Origin: JBGVMW01 sp045125095 | GTDB lineage: Bacteria; Bacillota; Clostridia; Lachnospirales; Lachnospiraceae | Assembly: GCA_045125095.1 (NCBI GenBank) | Contig: JBGVMW010000086.1 | Span: 1 to 42,624, forward strand | DNA length: 42,624 nucleotides | Reading direction: 5' to 3' | Part shown: positions 23,055-31,431 of the stretch, in pieces | Numbering within the stretch: the first letter of the stretch is position 1 | How the letters are laid out: each line of letters starts with the position of its first letter | Position numbers and translations under genes: made by a program | The notes under the pieces: generated by a model | Databases searched by the model: none | Told to the model about the DNA's origin: nothing | The model's input: the letters and a program-made list of their open reading frames with translations, nothing else

Positions 23055-23608
23055 CAGCCAACACATATGGTGAGGCGTTATTTTCCCTGGCTATGGAAGA
23101 AAATAAGGTAGATGCGCTGTATCAGGAAGCGAAAGTCGTGATTCAGGCGTTAGAGGAAAACACAGATTTTGTGAAACTCTTAACTCATCCTCAGATTACG
23201 AAGGAGGAGAAAGCCAGACTCATGGAAGAAGTATTCAAAGGCAAGGTAATGGATGAATTAACCGGACTTATGAATATGGCAGTATTAAAAGGGCACAGCA
23301 AGGAAATTGCAGCTATCTTAACATATTTCACAGAACAAGTGAAGGAATATAAAAAGATAGGAACTGCCTATGTGACGACTGCCGCAGAGCTGAACGACAA
23401 ACAGAAAGCAGATACCGTGGCGAAATTAATACAGACCACACCATATGTCGAAATGGAAATGCACTATGCGGTGGATACTTCCCTTATCGGAGGTATGGTG
23501 ATTCGTATAGGTGACAGAGTTGTCGACAGCAGTATAAAAACAAAATTAAACGATTTAGCTAAAGTGTTAGTTGATTGTGATTTAGATTACAATGCACTTG
23601 GCATATAA
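23042..23608 (+). CDS. atpH: F1Fo ATP synthase subunit delta
   Basis: Links the top of F1 to the b stalk, 188 residues. The N-terminal helical domain reads NTYGEALFSLAMEENKVD, and the C-terminal strand and loop holds the family's MVIRIGDRVVDSSIKTKLNDL motif, quoted here as GMVIRIGDRVVDSSI. The start ATG lies within the last codons of atpF, indicating coupled translation. Standard position before atpA. Confidence 0.95.
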   Translation: MGKLAANTYGEALFSLAMEENKVDALYQEAKVVIQALEENTDFVKLLTHPQITKEEKARLMEEVFKGKVMDELTGLMNMAVLKGHSKEIAAILTYFTEQVKEYKKIGTAYVTTAAELNDKQKADTVAKLIQTTPYVEMEMHYAVDTSLIGGMVIRIGDRVVDSSIKTKLNDLAKVLVDCDLDYNALGI

Positions 23609-23644
23609 AATGAATTTAAAAGCGAAAGAAGGTGCCAAAGCTTC

Positions 23645-25150
23645 ATGAATTTAAAACCAGAAGAAATAAGTTCTGTTATTAAAGAACAGATTAAAAGATA
23701 TGCATCACAGCTTGAAGTGTCTGATGTGGGTACCGTAATCCAGGTAGCCGATGGTATTGCACGTATTCATGGCTTGGAAAACGCAATGCAGGGTGAATTA
23801 CTTGAATTCCCAGGCGGCGTATATGGTATGATATTGAACTTAGAAGAAGACAATGTCGGTGCTGTATTGCTTGGTGATGCCAAAAATATTAATGAAGGTG
23901 ACATCGTAAAGACAACAGGACGTGTAGTTGAGGTTCCTGTTGGAGATGCGTTGTTAGGACGAGTTGTAAATGCCTTGGGACAGCCAATTGATGGCAAGGG
24001 TCCAATTGAAACAAAGAAATACCGCCAGATTGAGCGAGTTGCTTCCGGTGTTATTTCCAGAAAATCTGTTGATACCCCATTACAGACAGGTATCAAGGCG
24101 ATAGATGCCATGGTTCCAATCGGACGTGGACAGCGTGAGTTAATCATCGGTGACCGTCAGACTGGTAAAACAGCGATTGCGATTGATACCATTATTAACC
24201 AGAAGGGTCAGAATGTAAAATGTATTTACGTTGCCATCGGGCAGAAAGCTTCTACCGTTGCCAGCATTGTAAAAACATTAGAAGAATTCGGTGCAATGGC
24301 ATATACCACGGTAGTAGCTTCTACTGCCAGTGAATTAGCACCATTGCAGTATATTGCTCCATATGCAGGATGCGCCATCGGTGAGGAATGGATGGAGAAT
24401 GGTGAAGATGTACTGATTGTGTATGATGATTTAAGTAAGCACGCAACGGCATACCGTACCCTGTCCTTGCTGTTAAAGAGACCACCTGGACGTGAAGCAT
24501 ATCCTGGTGATGTTTTCTATCTGCATTCCAGATTGTTAGAGAGAGCAGCCAGATTGTCTGATGAATTAGGAGGTGGTTCCTTAACTGCACTTCCTATTAT
24601 CGAAACTCAGGCTGGTGATGTTTCTGCTTATATTCCGACTAACGTAATTTCTATTACAGACGGTCAGATTTACTTAGAGACAGAGATGTTCAATGCTGGT
24701 TTCAGACCGGCCGTTAATGCTGGTTTGTCTGTATCACGAGTTGGTGGTTCCGCACAGATTAAGGCGATGAAGAAAATTGCCGCTCCGATCCGTGTGGAAT
24801 TGGCGCAGTATCGTGAATTAGCATCCTTTGCACAGTTTGGTTCTGATTTGGATGCAGATACCAAAGAAAAACTTGCACAGGGTGAGCGTTTAAAAGAAAT
24901 GTTAAAGCAGCCGCAGTATAAGCCGATGCCGGTTGAATATCAGGTAATCATTATTTATGCGGCAACACAGAAATATCTGTTAGATGTTCCTGTGGAAGAT
25001 ATCCAAAGATATGAAGAAGAGCTTTTCGCCTTCCTTGATACAAAGTATCCTGAGATTCCTCAGAAGATTCGTGATGAAAAGGTAATCAGTGAGGAAAATG
25101 AGGCTGCTTTAGTGAAAGCGATTACAGAGTTTACAAAAAGCTTTAAGTAA
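23645..25150 (+). CDS. atpA: F1Fo ATP synthase subunit alpha
   Basis: Non-catalytic nucleotide-binding subunit of the F1 head, 501 residues, the normal length. The P-loop is GDRQTGKTAIAID. Other landmarks are an N-terminal SSVIKEQIKRY, PIGRGQRELIIG, the VYDDLSKHA Walker B region, and RPPGREAYPGDVFYLHSRLL containing the arginine-bearing interface. The C-terminal helical bundle is complete. It starts 36 bases after atpH with AAGAAGGTG upstream. Confidence 0.98.
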   Translation: MNLKPEEISSVIKEQIKRYASQLEVSDVGTVIQVADGIARIHGLENAMQGELLEFPGGVYGMILNLEEDNVGAVLLGDAKNINEGDIVKTTGRVVEVPVGDALLGRVVNALGQPIDGKGPIETKKYRQIERVASGVISRKSVDTPLQTGIKAIDAMVPIGRGQRELIIGDRQTGKTAIAIDTIINQKGQNVKCIYVAIGQKASTVASIVKTLEEFGAMAYTTVVASTASELAPLQYIAPYAGCAIGEEWMENGEDVLIVYDDLSKHATAYRTLSLLLKRPPGREAYPGDVFYLHSRLLERAARLSDELGGGSLTALPIIETQAGDVSAYIPTNVISITDGQIYLETEMFNAGFRPAVNAGLSVSRVGGSAQIKAMKKIAAPIRVELAQYRELASFAQFGSDLDADTKEKLAQGERLKEMLKQPQYKPMPVEYQVIIIYAATQKYLLDVPVEDIQRYEEELFAFLDTKYPEIPQKIRDEKVISEENEAALVKAITEFTKSFK

Positions 25151-25173
25151 AAGCAAAGGAAAGAGGTGAAGTT

Positions 25174-26043
25174 ATGGGCTCAATGAGAGACATAAAGCGG
25201 CGGAAAAGCAGTATACAAAGTACGCAGCAGATTACAAAAGCCATGAAGCTTACAGCTACGGTAAAATTACAGAGAGCAAAGTTAAGAGCAGAACAGGCGC
25301 AGCCGTATTTTGATGCTATGTATGCTACCGTTACCTCAATGCTTGCAAAGACTGGAAACATTGACCATCCATATTTACAATCCGGTGGTACGGGAAAGAA
25401 AGCAATTATTGTGATTACCGGTAACCGTGGACTGGCAGGTGGTTATAATTCTAACATCATTAAGCTGGTGAAAGGATTAGAGTTTCCAAAAGAAGATATT
25501 GTACTGTATACCATTGGTTCAAAAGGAAGAGATGCATTAAGTGCGAAGGGGTATACCGTTGCACATGACTATTCCGAGATCGTAGAAGACCCTATGTATA
25601 GTGATGCGATGGTGATTGGAAAAAGATTGCTGGACGCATTTGCTGCCGGGGAAATCAGTGAGATTTATTTAGCATATACTTTCTTTAAGAACACGGTAAG
25701 CCATGATCCGCGTATCATTAAGCTTTTGCCGGTTGAAATTAATCCAGAGGAGTCAGAAGCCTCCGCAGAGACAACGGGAAGCTCAGCTCCAATGAATTAT
25801 GAGCCGGAGGAAGAAGAAGCATTAGGGCTGATTATTCCAAAGTATATTACCAGCCTGTTGTATGGCGCGCTGGTACAGTCAGTGGCAAGTGAAAATGGTG
25901 CACGTATGCAGGCAATGGATTCTGCAACAAGCAATGCAGATGCAATGATTGAAGAATTGTCATTGTTATATAACAGAGCACGCCAAGGCTCCATTACACA
26001 GGAGTTGACGGAGATTATAGCCGGGGCGAATGCAATCAGCTAA
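25174..26043 (+). CDS. atpG: F1Fo ATP synthase subunit gamma
   Basis: Central shaft of F1, 289 residues. The N-terminal coiled helix begins MRDIKRRKSSIQSTQQITKA and the C-terminal helix ends with NRARQGSITQELTEIIAGANAI, cut as RQGSITQELTEIIAGA, both typical. The middle carries an acidic stretch around residues 188-215 (PEESEASAETTGSS...EPEEEEA), a variable loop region in clostridial gamma subunits. GGAAAGAGGTGAAG precedes the ATG. Confidence 0.97.
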   Translation: MGSMRDIKRRKSSIQSTQQITKAMKLTATVKLQRAKLRAEQAQPYFDAMYATVTSMLAKTGNIDHPYLQSGGTGKKAIIVITGNRGLAGGYNSNIIKLVKGLEFPKEDIVLYTIGSKGRDALSAKGYTVAHDYSEIVEDPMYSDAMVIGKRLLDAFAAGEISEIYLAYTFFKNTVSHDPRIIKLLPVEINPEESEASAETTGSSAPMNYEPEEEEALGLIIPKYITSLLYGALVQSVASENGARMQAMDSATSNADAMIEELSLLYNRARQGSITQELTEIIAGANAIS

Positions 26044-26059
26044 AGGAGTGAGCAGGAAA

Positions 26060-27451
26060 ATGGCAGATAGAAATGTAGGAAAAGTTACACAGATTATCGG
26101 TGCCGTCCTCGACGTGAAGTATTCGAACGGAAAGCTTCCGGAGATTAACGAAGCGATTGAGATTACAAGAAAAGATGGCGATAAACTGGTTGTTGAGGTA
26201 TCTCAGCATTTAGGTGATGATATCGTAAGATGTATTGCTATGGGACCTACAGATGGTTTAGTAAGAGGCATGGATGCTGTAGCAACCGGTGCCCCAATTA
26301 CTGTTCCAGTAGGTGAAAATACCCTTGGCCGTATTTTTAACGTATTAGGAGAAACAATTGATAATGGAGCTGCACCAACTGATGTTGAGTATGCTCCGAT
26401 TCATAGAAAGGCACCATCCTTTGATGAGCAGTCTACTTCCACGGAAATGTTGGAAACAGGTATTAAAGTCGTTGACTTGTTATGCCCATACCAGAAAGGT
26501 GGTAAGGTTGGTCTGTTTGGCGGTGCCGGTGTAGGTAAGACCGTATTAATTCAGGAGTTAATCCGTAACATTGCAACAGAGCACGGTGGATATTCTGTAT
26601 TTACTGGTGTAGGTGAGCGCACCAGAGAGGGAAATGACCTGTATCATGAAATGAGTGATTCTGGTGTTATCAATAAGACTACCATGGTATTTGGTCAGAT
26701 GAATGAGCCGCCTGGAGCGCGTATGCGTGTTGGTTTAACAGGCCTTACTATGGCGGAATATTTCCGTGATAAAGGTGGTAAGGATGTATTATTATTCATT
26801 GATAATATCTTCCGTTTCACACAGGCAGGTTCCGAGGTGTCAGCGTTGTTAGGTCGTATGCCATCTGCGGTAGGTTACCAGCCAACATTACAGACAGAAA
26901 TGGGTGCGTTACAGGAACGTATCACATCCACAAAAAATGGTTCTATCACATCCGTTCAGGCAGTATATGTGCCAGCCGATGACTTAACTGACCCGGCTCC
27001 GGCAACAACATTTGCCCACTTGGATGCTAAGACGGTATTATCTCGTTCTATCGTGGAATTAGGTATTTATCCTGCGGTAGACCCATTAGAATCTTCTTCA
27101 CGTATCTTAGACCCACGTATTGTAGGTGAGGAGCATTACAAGGTTGCTCGTGGTGTACAGGAGATTTTACAGCGTTACAAAGAGTTACAGGATATCATTG
27201 CAATCTTAGGTATGGATGAACTTTCAGAAGAAGATAAGTTAGTCGTGTCCAGAGCGAGAAAGGTACAGAGATTCTTATCTCAGCCATTCTTCGTTGCAAC
27301 GCAGTTTACTGGTCTGGAAGGTCGCTATGTACCGATAGCTGAGACAATTCAGGGATTCAAGGAGATTCTTGAAGGAAAGCATGATGATGTACCGGAAAGT
27401 TACTTCTTAAATGCTGGTAATATTGATGATGTATTAGCGAAAATGAAATAG
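26060..27451 (+). CDS. atpD: F1Fo ATP synthase subunit beta
   Basis: Catalytic F1 subunit, 463 residues. The P-loop is GGAGVGKTVLIQELI, the catalytic Glu region GVGERTREGNDLY, then DVLLFIDNIFRFTQAGSEVS and ALLGRMPSAVGYQPTL. The frame is open into the end of atpG, but the ATG at 26060 with AAAGGAGTGAG upstream gives the family's normal N-terminus ADRNVGKVTQIIGAVLDV. Confidence 0.98.
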   Translation: MADRNVGKVTQIIGAVLDVKYSNGKLPEINEAIEITRKDGDKLVVEVSQHLGDDIVRCIAMGPTDGLVRGMDAVATGAPITVPVGENTLGRIFNVLGETIDNGAAPTDVEYAPIHRKAPSFDEQSTSTEMLETGIKVVDLLCPYQKGGKVGLFGGAGVGKTVLIQELIRNIATEHGGYSVFTGVGERTREGNDLYHEMSDSGVINKTTMVFGQMNEPPGARMRVGLTGLTMAEYFRDKGGKDVLLFIDNIFRFTQAGSEVSALLGRMPSAVGYQPTLQTEMGALQERITSTKNGSITSVQAVYVPADDLTDPAPATTFAHLDAKTVLSRSIVELGIYPAVDPLESSSRILDPRIVGEEHYKVARGVQEILQRYKELQDIIAILGMDELSEEDKLVVSRARKVQRFLSQPFFVATQFTGLEGRYVPIAETIQGFKEILEGKHDDVPESYFLNAGNIDDVLAKMK

Positions 27452-27481
27452 TCATTGGGAAGGAAATCCCCTTGATTGAAA

Positions 27482-27507
27482 TACCGCTTAAGCGGTAGAA
27501 TGAGAGG
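27482..27507 (+). repeat. Perfect 16-bp palindrome plus shared 17-bp leader before atpC
   Basis: TACCGCTTAAGCGGTA (27482-27497) is a perfect palindrome in the atpD-atpC spacer. Its right half continues into AGCGGTAGAATGAGAGG (27491-27507), the same 17 bases found before the ABC exporter gene. The hairpin may modulate the low relative yield needed for epsilon. Confidence 0.7.
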
Positions 27508-27512
27508 TATGT

Positions 27513-27911
27513 ATGGCAGATTTATTTGATTTAACCGTGATCTGTCCTGACCGCATCTTCTATGAAGGCAAGGCAAGCATGTTAGAGTTAAATACGACAG
27601 AAGGTGAAGTTGGTATTTACAAAAAGCATGTTCCGACCACAATGATTATTGCACCGGGAATCATGACGATTACTGAGGAAGATGGTCCTAAAAATGCTGC
27701 ACTCCATGCAGGATTTGTCCAGATATTAGAGGATAAGATAACTGTTTTGGCAGAAGTGGCAGAATGGCCAGGTGAAATCGATATGAACCGTGCACAGGCC
27801 GCTAAGGAGCGTGCAGAAGGAAGATTACGGGACAAGGATCCGAATACAGATTATGCGAGAGCAGAAACTGCTTTGCATAGAGCAATTGCACGTATTAATG
27901 TATTAAAATAA
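27513..27911 (+). CDS. atpC: F1Fo ATP synthase subunit epsilon
   Basis: F1 subunit that rests on gamma and can inhibit hydrolysis, 132 residues. The beta-sandwich domain shows FDLTVICPDRIFYEGKASMLELNT, quoted as ICPDRIFYEGKASMLEL, and TEGEVGIYKKH. The two C-terminal helices follow (IDMNRAQAAKERAEGRL and AETALHRAIARINVL). Last gene of the operon, followed by a terminator 8 bases later. GAGAGGTATGT precedes the ATG. Confidence 0.95.
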   Translation: MADLFDLTVICPDRIFYEGKASMLELNTTEGEVGIYKKHVPTTMIIAPGIMTITEEDGPKNAALHAGFVQILEDKITVLAEVAEWPGEIDMNRAQAAKERAEGRLRDKDPNTDYARAETALHRAIARINVLK

Positions 27912-27917
27912 AATTAG

Positions 27918-27962
27918 TAAAACTGGTTGCTACGCAGGAAATGTGTAGTGACCAGTTTTTGT
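27918..27962 (+). terminator. ATP synthase operon terminator
   Basis: AAACTGGTTGCTAC (27920-27933) pairs with GTAGTGACCAGTTT (27945-27958) with one mismatch, followed by a T-run. It begins just after the atpC stop. Confidence 0.88.
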
Positions 27963-28001
27963 ATATTAGGATATTATGTAACTACAATACTTTATGGCAT
28001 A

Positions 28002-28038
28002 AAAAATGCTTCCACCATCAAAGGCTGGAAGCATTTTT
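28002..28038. terminator. Second hairpin terminator, probably for the minus-strand chemoreceptor
   Basis: AAAAATGCTTCC (28002-28013) and GGAAGCATTTTT (28027-28038) form a perfect 12-bp stem with A- and T-rich outer ends, usable on both strands. It lies 75 bases beyond the chemoreceptor stop and backs up the atp terminator. Confidence 0.8.
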
Positions 28039-28048
28039 ATATACTAGA

Positions 28049-28085
28049 GCGACCACGCTCGGCGCGAGAGTTCTGCAAGCAGAAC
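28049..28085 (+). repeat. REP-like repeat, truncated copy D
   Basis: Contains only the right half of the family: GCGACCACGCTCGGCGCGAG followed by the GTTCTGC-AA-GCAGAAC hairpin. It lies between the convergent terminators and the chemoreceptor gene end. Confidence 0.82.
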
Positions 28086-28112
28086 GCTGTCGTGTATGTA
28101 ATATAAGAGAGG

Positions 28113-29588
28113 TTATCCTTCTGCTGTTGTATTATTTAAAACGGCTGACAAATGTTCAATTCCACGTTGTACGGTTTCCATTGATTCGATAATAATGGCA
28201 ACAGCTGCAACCTGTTCCTCTGTGGAAGCATTGATTTCTTGCGTAGAAGAAGCGGAGCGTTCCGATACTTCGGTCAGTGTATTCATGGATGTGAGAAGAT
28301 TTTCCTTCATGTCTACAATTTTTTTCAATTCATCTTCTAAAGTATGGGTTACTTTAATAACATTTTCAGAGGAAGCTAACATGTTATGGAAAATATCCAC
28401 AGTATTATCTAATTTAGAATGCGTCTGGTTTACAATGTCATTATTGTGGTCAATAATCTGGCTGGCCTTTTCAACTGTGACAATAATATCTTTTAAGATC
28501 TCGTCAATTTTTTGGGTAGCCTCTGTAGACTGGGTAGATAGTGCATTGATTTCATCTGCAACTACCGCAAATCCTTTTCCGGCTTCGCCGGCTCTGGCAG
28601 CTTCAATTGCTGCATTTAAAGCAAGTAAATTCGTTTGTTGTGCAATTTCATGGATGCTGTCTACAATTCCACTAATAAGAGCTGATTTTTGAGACAGTGT
28701 ATTGATTTCTGTGACAACCTTCTGGTTTGAAGCAATCGTTTCCTGAAATTGCTGTGATAATTCGTTAATGGAAGTGATACCTTTATCATTCTTTTCCCGC
28801 AGACTATTCATGGTAGCAACCGTTTCCTCAACACGGTTTTCAGATGACATAATCATATCTGCTAAATTATTGCAGATGGCAAAACTGCCTTCCACTTCAC
28901 TTGTCTGTGTTTCTGTATTTTCAGAAATTTCTCCGGTAGCATTCGCAATTTCTTTAGAAATGGTTTCAAAGGAATGAAGGGAGCTATAAATGCTACTGGA
29001 GGATTGCTGTAAGCTTTCAAATGCTTCACGAACATTTTCCAACAATCCAGCCATTGCCTGTTCTTTTGCTGCAGATTCCTCGAAAGAATGATAAGTTCTT
29101 GTACTAATAATCGTTGCTGCAAAAGCAGATAGGATATAAATAATAAGAATAAATACCCAGACTGGTATATTATGCATTTTTAAAAATGGTTCTGGGAATA
29201 TTATCATAGCAATCGTGTTTAAACCAATCGTTACAATAGCATTCACTTTTACCACGGATGCATCATAATATGCGATTGCGAGAATCATTACAAATACATA
29301 CGCCTGTGTCATGGCACCGAATTTTCCATCATTAGGAATAACAATTGTAAGTACACCGGTAATCGGCAGGGCACAGGTATAAACATATTTTGCGTATTTC
29401 CCCAGTTTTTTTTCAAAAATCCTTGTTATAACCGCAATAACTGCCATAACAAATATCATGCCGTCTATGAGAGTTCCCTGCAAAAAAAGCATAACAAAAG
29501 TAAATGCAGAAATGGCAATACCGATATTACCAATAAACATAAAAAAATTCATATGTTTTTCATCGTTTCTTAAAATATTTCCATTCAT
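28113..29588 (-). CDS. Methyl-accepting chemotaxis protein without HAMP domain
   Basis: A 491-residue chemoreceptor. About six hydrophobic helices fill residues 15-170, with only short loops outside. A long coiled-coil signalling domain follows, with the CheA/CheW-binding hairpin tip EIAQQTNLLALNAAIEAARA and EAGKGFAVVADEINALS. No large periplasmic ligand domain and no HAMP motif are visible, so it probably senses membrane state or a ligand within the membrane segment. It implies the organism has a chemotaxis system, though none of it is in this window. AAGGGGGATT precedes the start on the minus strand. Monocistronic. Confidence 0.93.
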   Translation of the reverse strand: MNGNILRNDEKHMNFFMFIGNIGIAISAFTFVMLFLQGTLIDGMIFVMAVIAVITRIFEKKLGKYAKYVYTCALPITGVLTIVIPNDGKFGAMTQAYVFVMILAIAYYDASVVKVNAIVTIGLNTIAMIIFPEPFLKMHNIPVWVFILIIYILSAFAATIISTRTYHSFEESAAKEQAMAGLLENVREAFESLQQSSSSIYSSLHSFETISKEIANATGEISENTETQTSEVEGSFAICNNLADMIMSSENRVEETVATMNSLREKNDKGITSINELSQQFQETIASNQKVVTEINTLSQKSALISGIVDSIHEIAQQTNLLALNAAIEAARAGEAGKGFAVVADEINALSTQSTEATQKIDEILKDIIVTVEKASQIIDHNNDIVNQTHSKLDNTVDIFHNMLASSENVIKVTHTLEDELKKIVDMKENLLTSMNTLTEVSERSASSTQEINASTEEQVAAVAIIIESMETVQRGIEHLSAVLNNTTAEG

Positions 29589-29683
29589 AGTAATCCCCCT
29601 TGATTATATTGTTCTTAATAATTTTAAAAATTTTTCCCCAATGTAAGCTTTGTTTGTTCTCCCCTTTCGTAATTAAGTAATTT

Positions 29684-29930
29684 TAGGTAATTGCGAAACG
29701 CCAATAAGGTAGTGAATTGTCAGAATTGTTTGTGACAGATAGCTGTTTGCTACATAGTCTATATGTGACCCTCTGAAAACGTCGGCACTTAGGCTGTGTA
29801 TTTTACAGCCTTAGTGTCCGCTACGTTTGAAGGGAGCGAGAGCGCGTCGAATATAGACTATGTAGTAAGCAGCTATTTGCACAAACAATTCTGACAATTC
29901 GCTAGCTTGTTGGCGTTTCGCAATTACCTA
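29684..29930. mobile_element. 247-bp palindromic MITE-like element, full copy
   Basis: Ends TAGGTAATTGCGAAACGCCAA and its reverse complement, with arms of about 85 bases (29684-29768 and 29847-29930) that match as inverted repeats with scattered mismatches. The core is itself palindromic: CACTTAGGCTGT...ACAGCCTTAGTG around GTATTTT, flanked by CTCTGAAAACGT and ACGTTTGAAGGG. The full element could fold as one long hairpin. The ends begin and finish with TA, fitting TA-target elements of the IS630/Tc1 type. It carries no ORF. Partial copies lie at 1-162 and 42410-42624. It ends 32 bases before the murE start. Confidence 0.9.
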
Positions 29931-29962
29931 ATAAATTGAATGATAGGAAGGAGACCTCACAT

Positions 29963-31417
29963 ATGAAATTAACATATTTATTAGAACGAATCCCATACAC
30001 CTGTATGCAGGGAGACACCGACATTGAAGTAACCGCAATCGCAAATGATTCCAGAAAAGTAACAGAAGGCTGTCTTTTCTTCTGCATCACGGGAACCGCA
30101 TTTGACGGTCATTCTGTAACCATGGAGGTTGCAAAGCAAGGTGCCAGAGTAGTAGTGGCAGAAAAGGAAGTAGAAGTTCCGGCAGATGTAACGGTAATTC
30201 GTGTAGAAAACACACGCTATGCCATGGCATGTATTTCAGCAGCATACTATGGACATCCGGCAGAGAAATTAAAAGTAATCGGTGTCACAGGAACCAAGGG
30301 CAAGACAACCACCACCTATATGATAAAATCCATTTTAGAAAATGCTGGACATAAAGTAGGCCTGATAGGAACCATTGAAACTATCATAGGAGAAAAAGTC
30401 ATTCCATCGGCCAATACAACACCGGAATCCATGTTAGTACAGCAGTATTTCGCAGAAATGTTAGAAGCAGGCTGTGACTGCGTAGTTATGGAAGTGTCAT
30501 CACAGGGCTTGATGATGCACCGTACCGCAGGATTTACCTTTGAAATAGGTATATTCATGAACTTAGAACCAGATCACATCGGCCCAAATGAGCATGCAAG
30601 CTTTGAGGAGTATTTGAACTGCAAAGCAATGTTGTTCAGCCAGTGTAAGCTTGGAATCGGTAACTTAGATGATGAACAGTTTGCGGAGATTATGAAGAAT
30701 CACACCTGTGAATTAGAAACCATTGGTTTTCATGAGGAAGCCGATCTGTGTGCAAAAAACATGCAGTTAATTACCGGTGCAGGTTATTTAGGGGTGTCTT
30801 ATGAGATTTCAGGTAAGATGAACATGAAGGTAGAAGTAGACGTTCCGGGCAAATTCAGCGTATACAATTCACTGACAGCCATTGCTGTATGTCGTCATTT
30901 TGGTGTGTCTGAGGAAAATATCAAGAAAGCATTAAAAGCAGCTAAGGTTAAGGGTAGAATTGAAATGGTCAAGGTGTCAGATGAATTTACACTGATGATT
31001 GATTATGCGCATAATGCCATGAGTTTAGAAAGTTTATTAACTACCTTAAAAGAATATAAACCGCACAGATTAATCTGTCTGTTTGGCTGTGGTGGTAATC
31101 GTTCCAAATTAAGACGCTATGAGATGGGGGAAGTTGCCGGCAGATTAGCAGATTTAACGGTAATCACATCGGATAATCCACGTTTTGAGGAGCCACAGGA
31201 TATCATTAATGATATTAAGACAGGCATCAGCAAGACCACAGGAAACTATGTGGAGATTATCAACCGCAAAGATGCGATCCGGTATGTTATTGAGCATGGC
31301 GAGCCGGGAGATATCATTGTATTGGCAGGAAAAGGACACGAAGATTACCAGGAAATCAAAGGCGTAAAATATCCGATGGATGAGCGTGTACTGATTCAGG
31401 AAATTTTAAATGCATAA
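29963..31417 (+). CDS. murE: UDP-MurNAc-tripeptide synthetase (meso-DAP-adding)
   Basis: Adds the third amino acid to UDP-MurNAc-L-Ala-D-Glu in peptidoglycan synthesis. The 484-residue protein has the Mur ligase order: N-terminal UDP-binding domain, GVTGTKGKTTTTYMIKS ATP loop, central TTPESMLVQQ and VMEVSSQGLMMHR, and the C-terminal domain with IDYAHNAMSLE and LFGCGGNRSKLRR. SDNPRFEEP contains the DNPR motif that marks meso-diaminopimelate rather than lysine specificity. The ATG at 29963 follows AGGAAGGAGACC. The gene starts 32 bases after a MITE-like element. priA follows 14 bases downstream. Confidence 0.95.
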   Translation: MKLTYLLERIPYTCMQGDTDIEVTAIANDSRKVTEGCLFFCITGTAFDGHSVTMEVAKQGARVVVAEKEVEVPADVTVIRVENTRYAMACISAAYYGHPAEKLKVIGVTGTKGKTTTTYMIKSILENAGHKVGLIGTIETIIGEKVIPSANTTPESMLVQQYFAEMLEAGCDCVVMEVSSQGLMMHRTAGFTFEIGIFMNLEPDHIGPNEHASFEEYLNCKAMLFSQCKLGIGNLDDEQFAEIMKNHTCELETIGFHEEADLCAKNMQLITGAGYLGVSYEISGKMNMKVEVDVPGKFSVYNSLTAIAVCRHFGVSEENIKKALKAAKVKGRIEMVKVSDEFTLMIDYAHNAMSLESLLTTLKEYKPHRLICLFGCGGNRSKLRRYEMGEVAGRLADLTVITSDNPRFEEPQDIINDIKTGISKTTGNYVEIINRKDAIRYVIEHGEPGDIIVLAGKGHEDYQEIKGVKYPMDERVLIQEILNA

Positions 31418-31431
31418 AATCAGGTGAGAGA

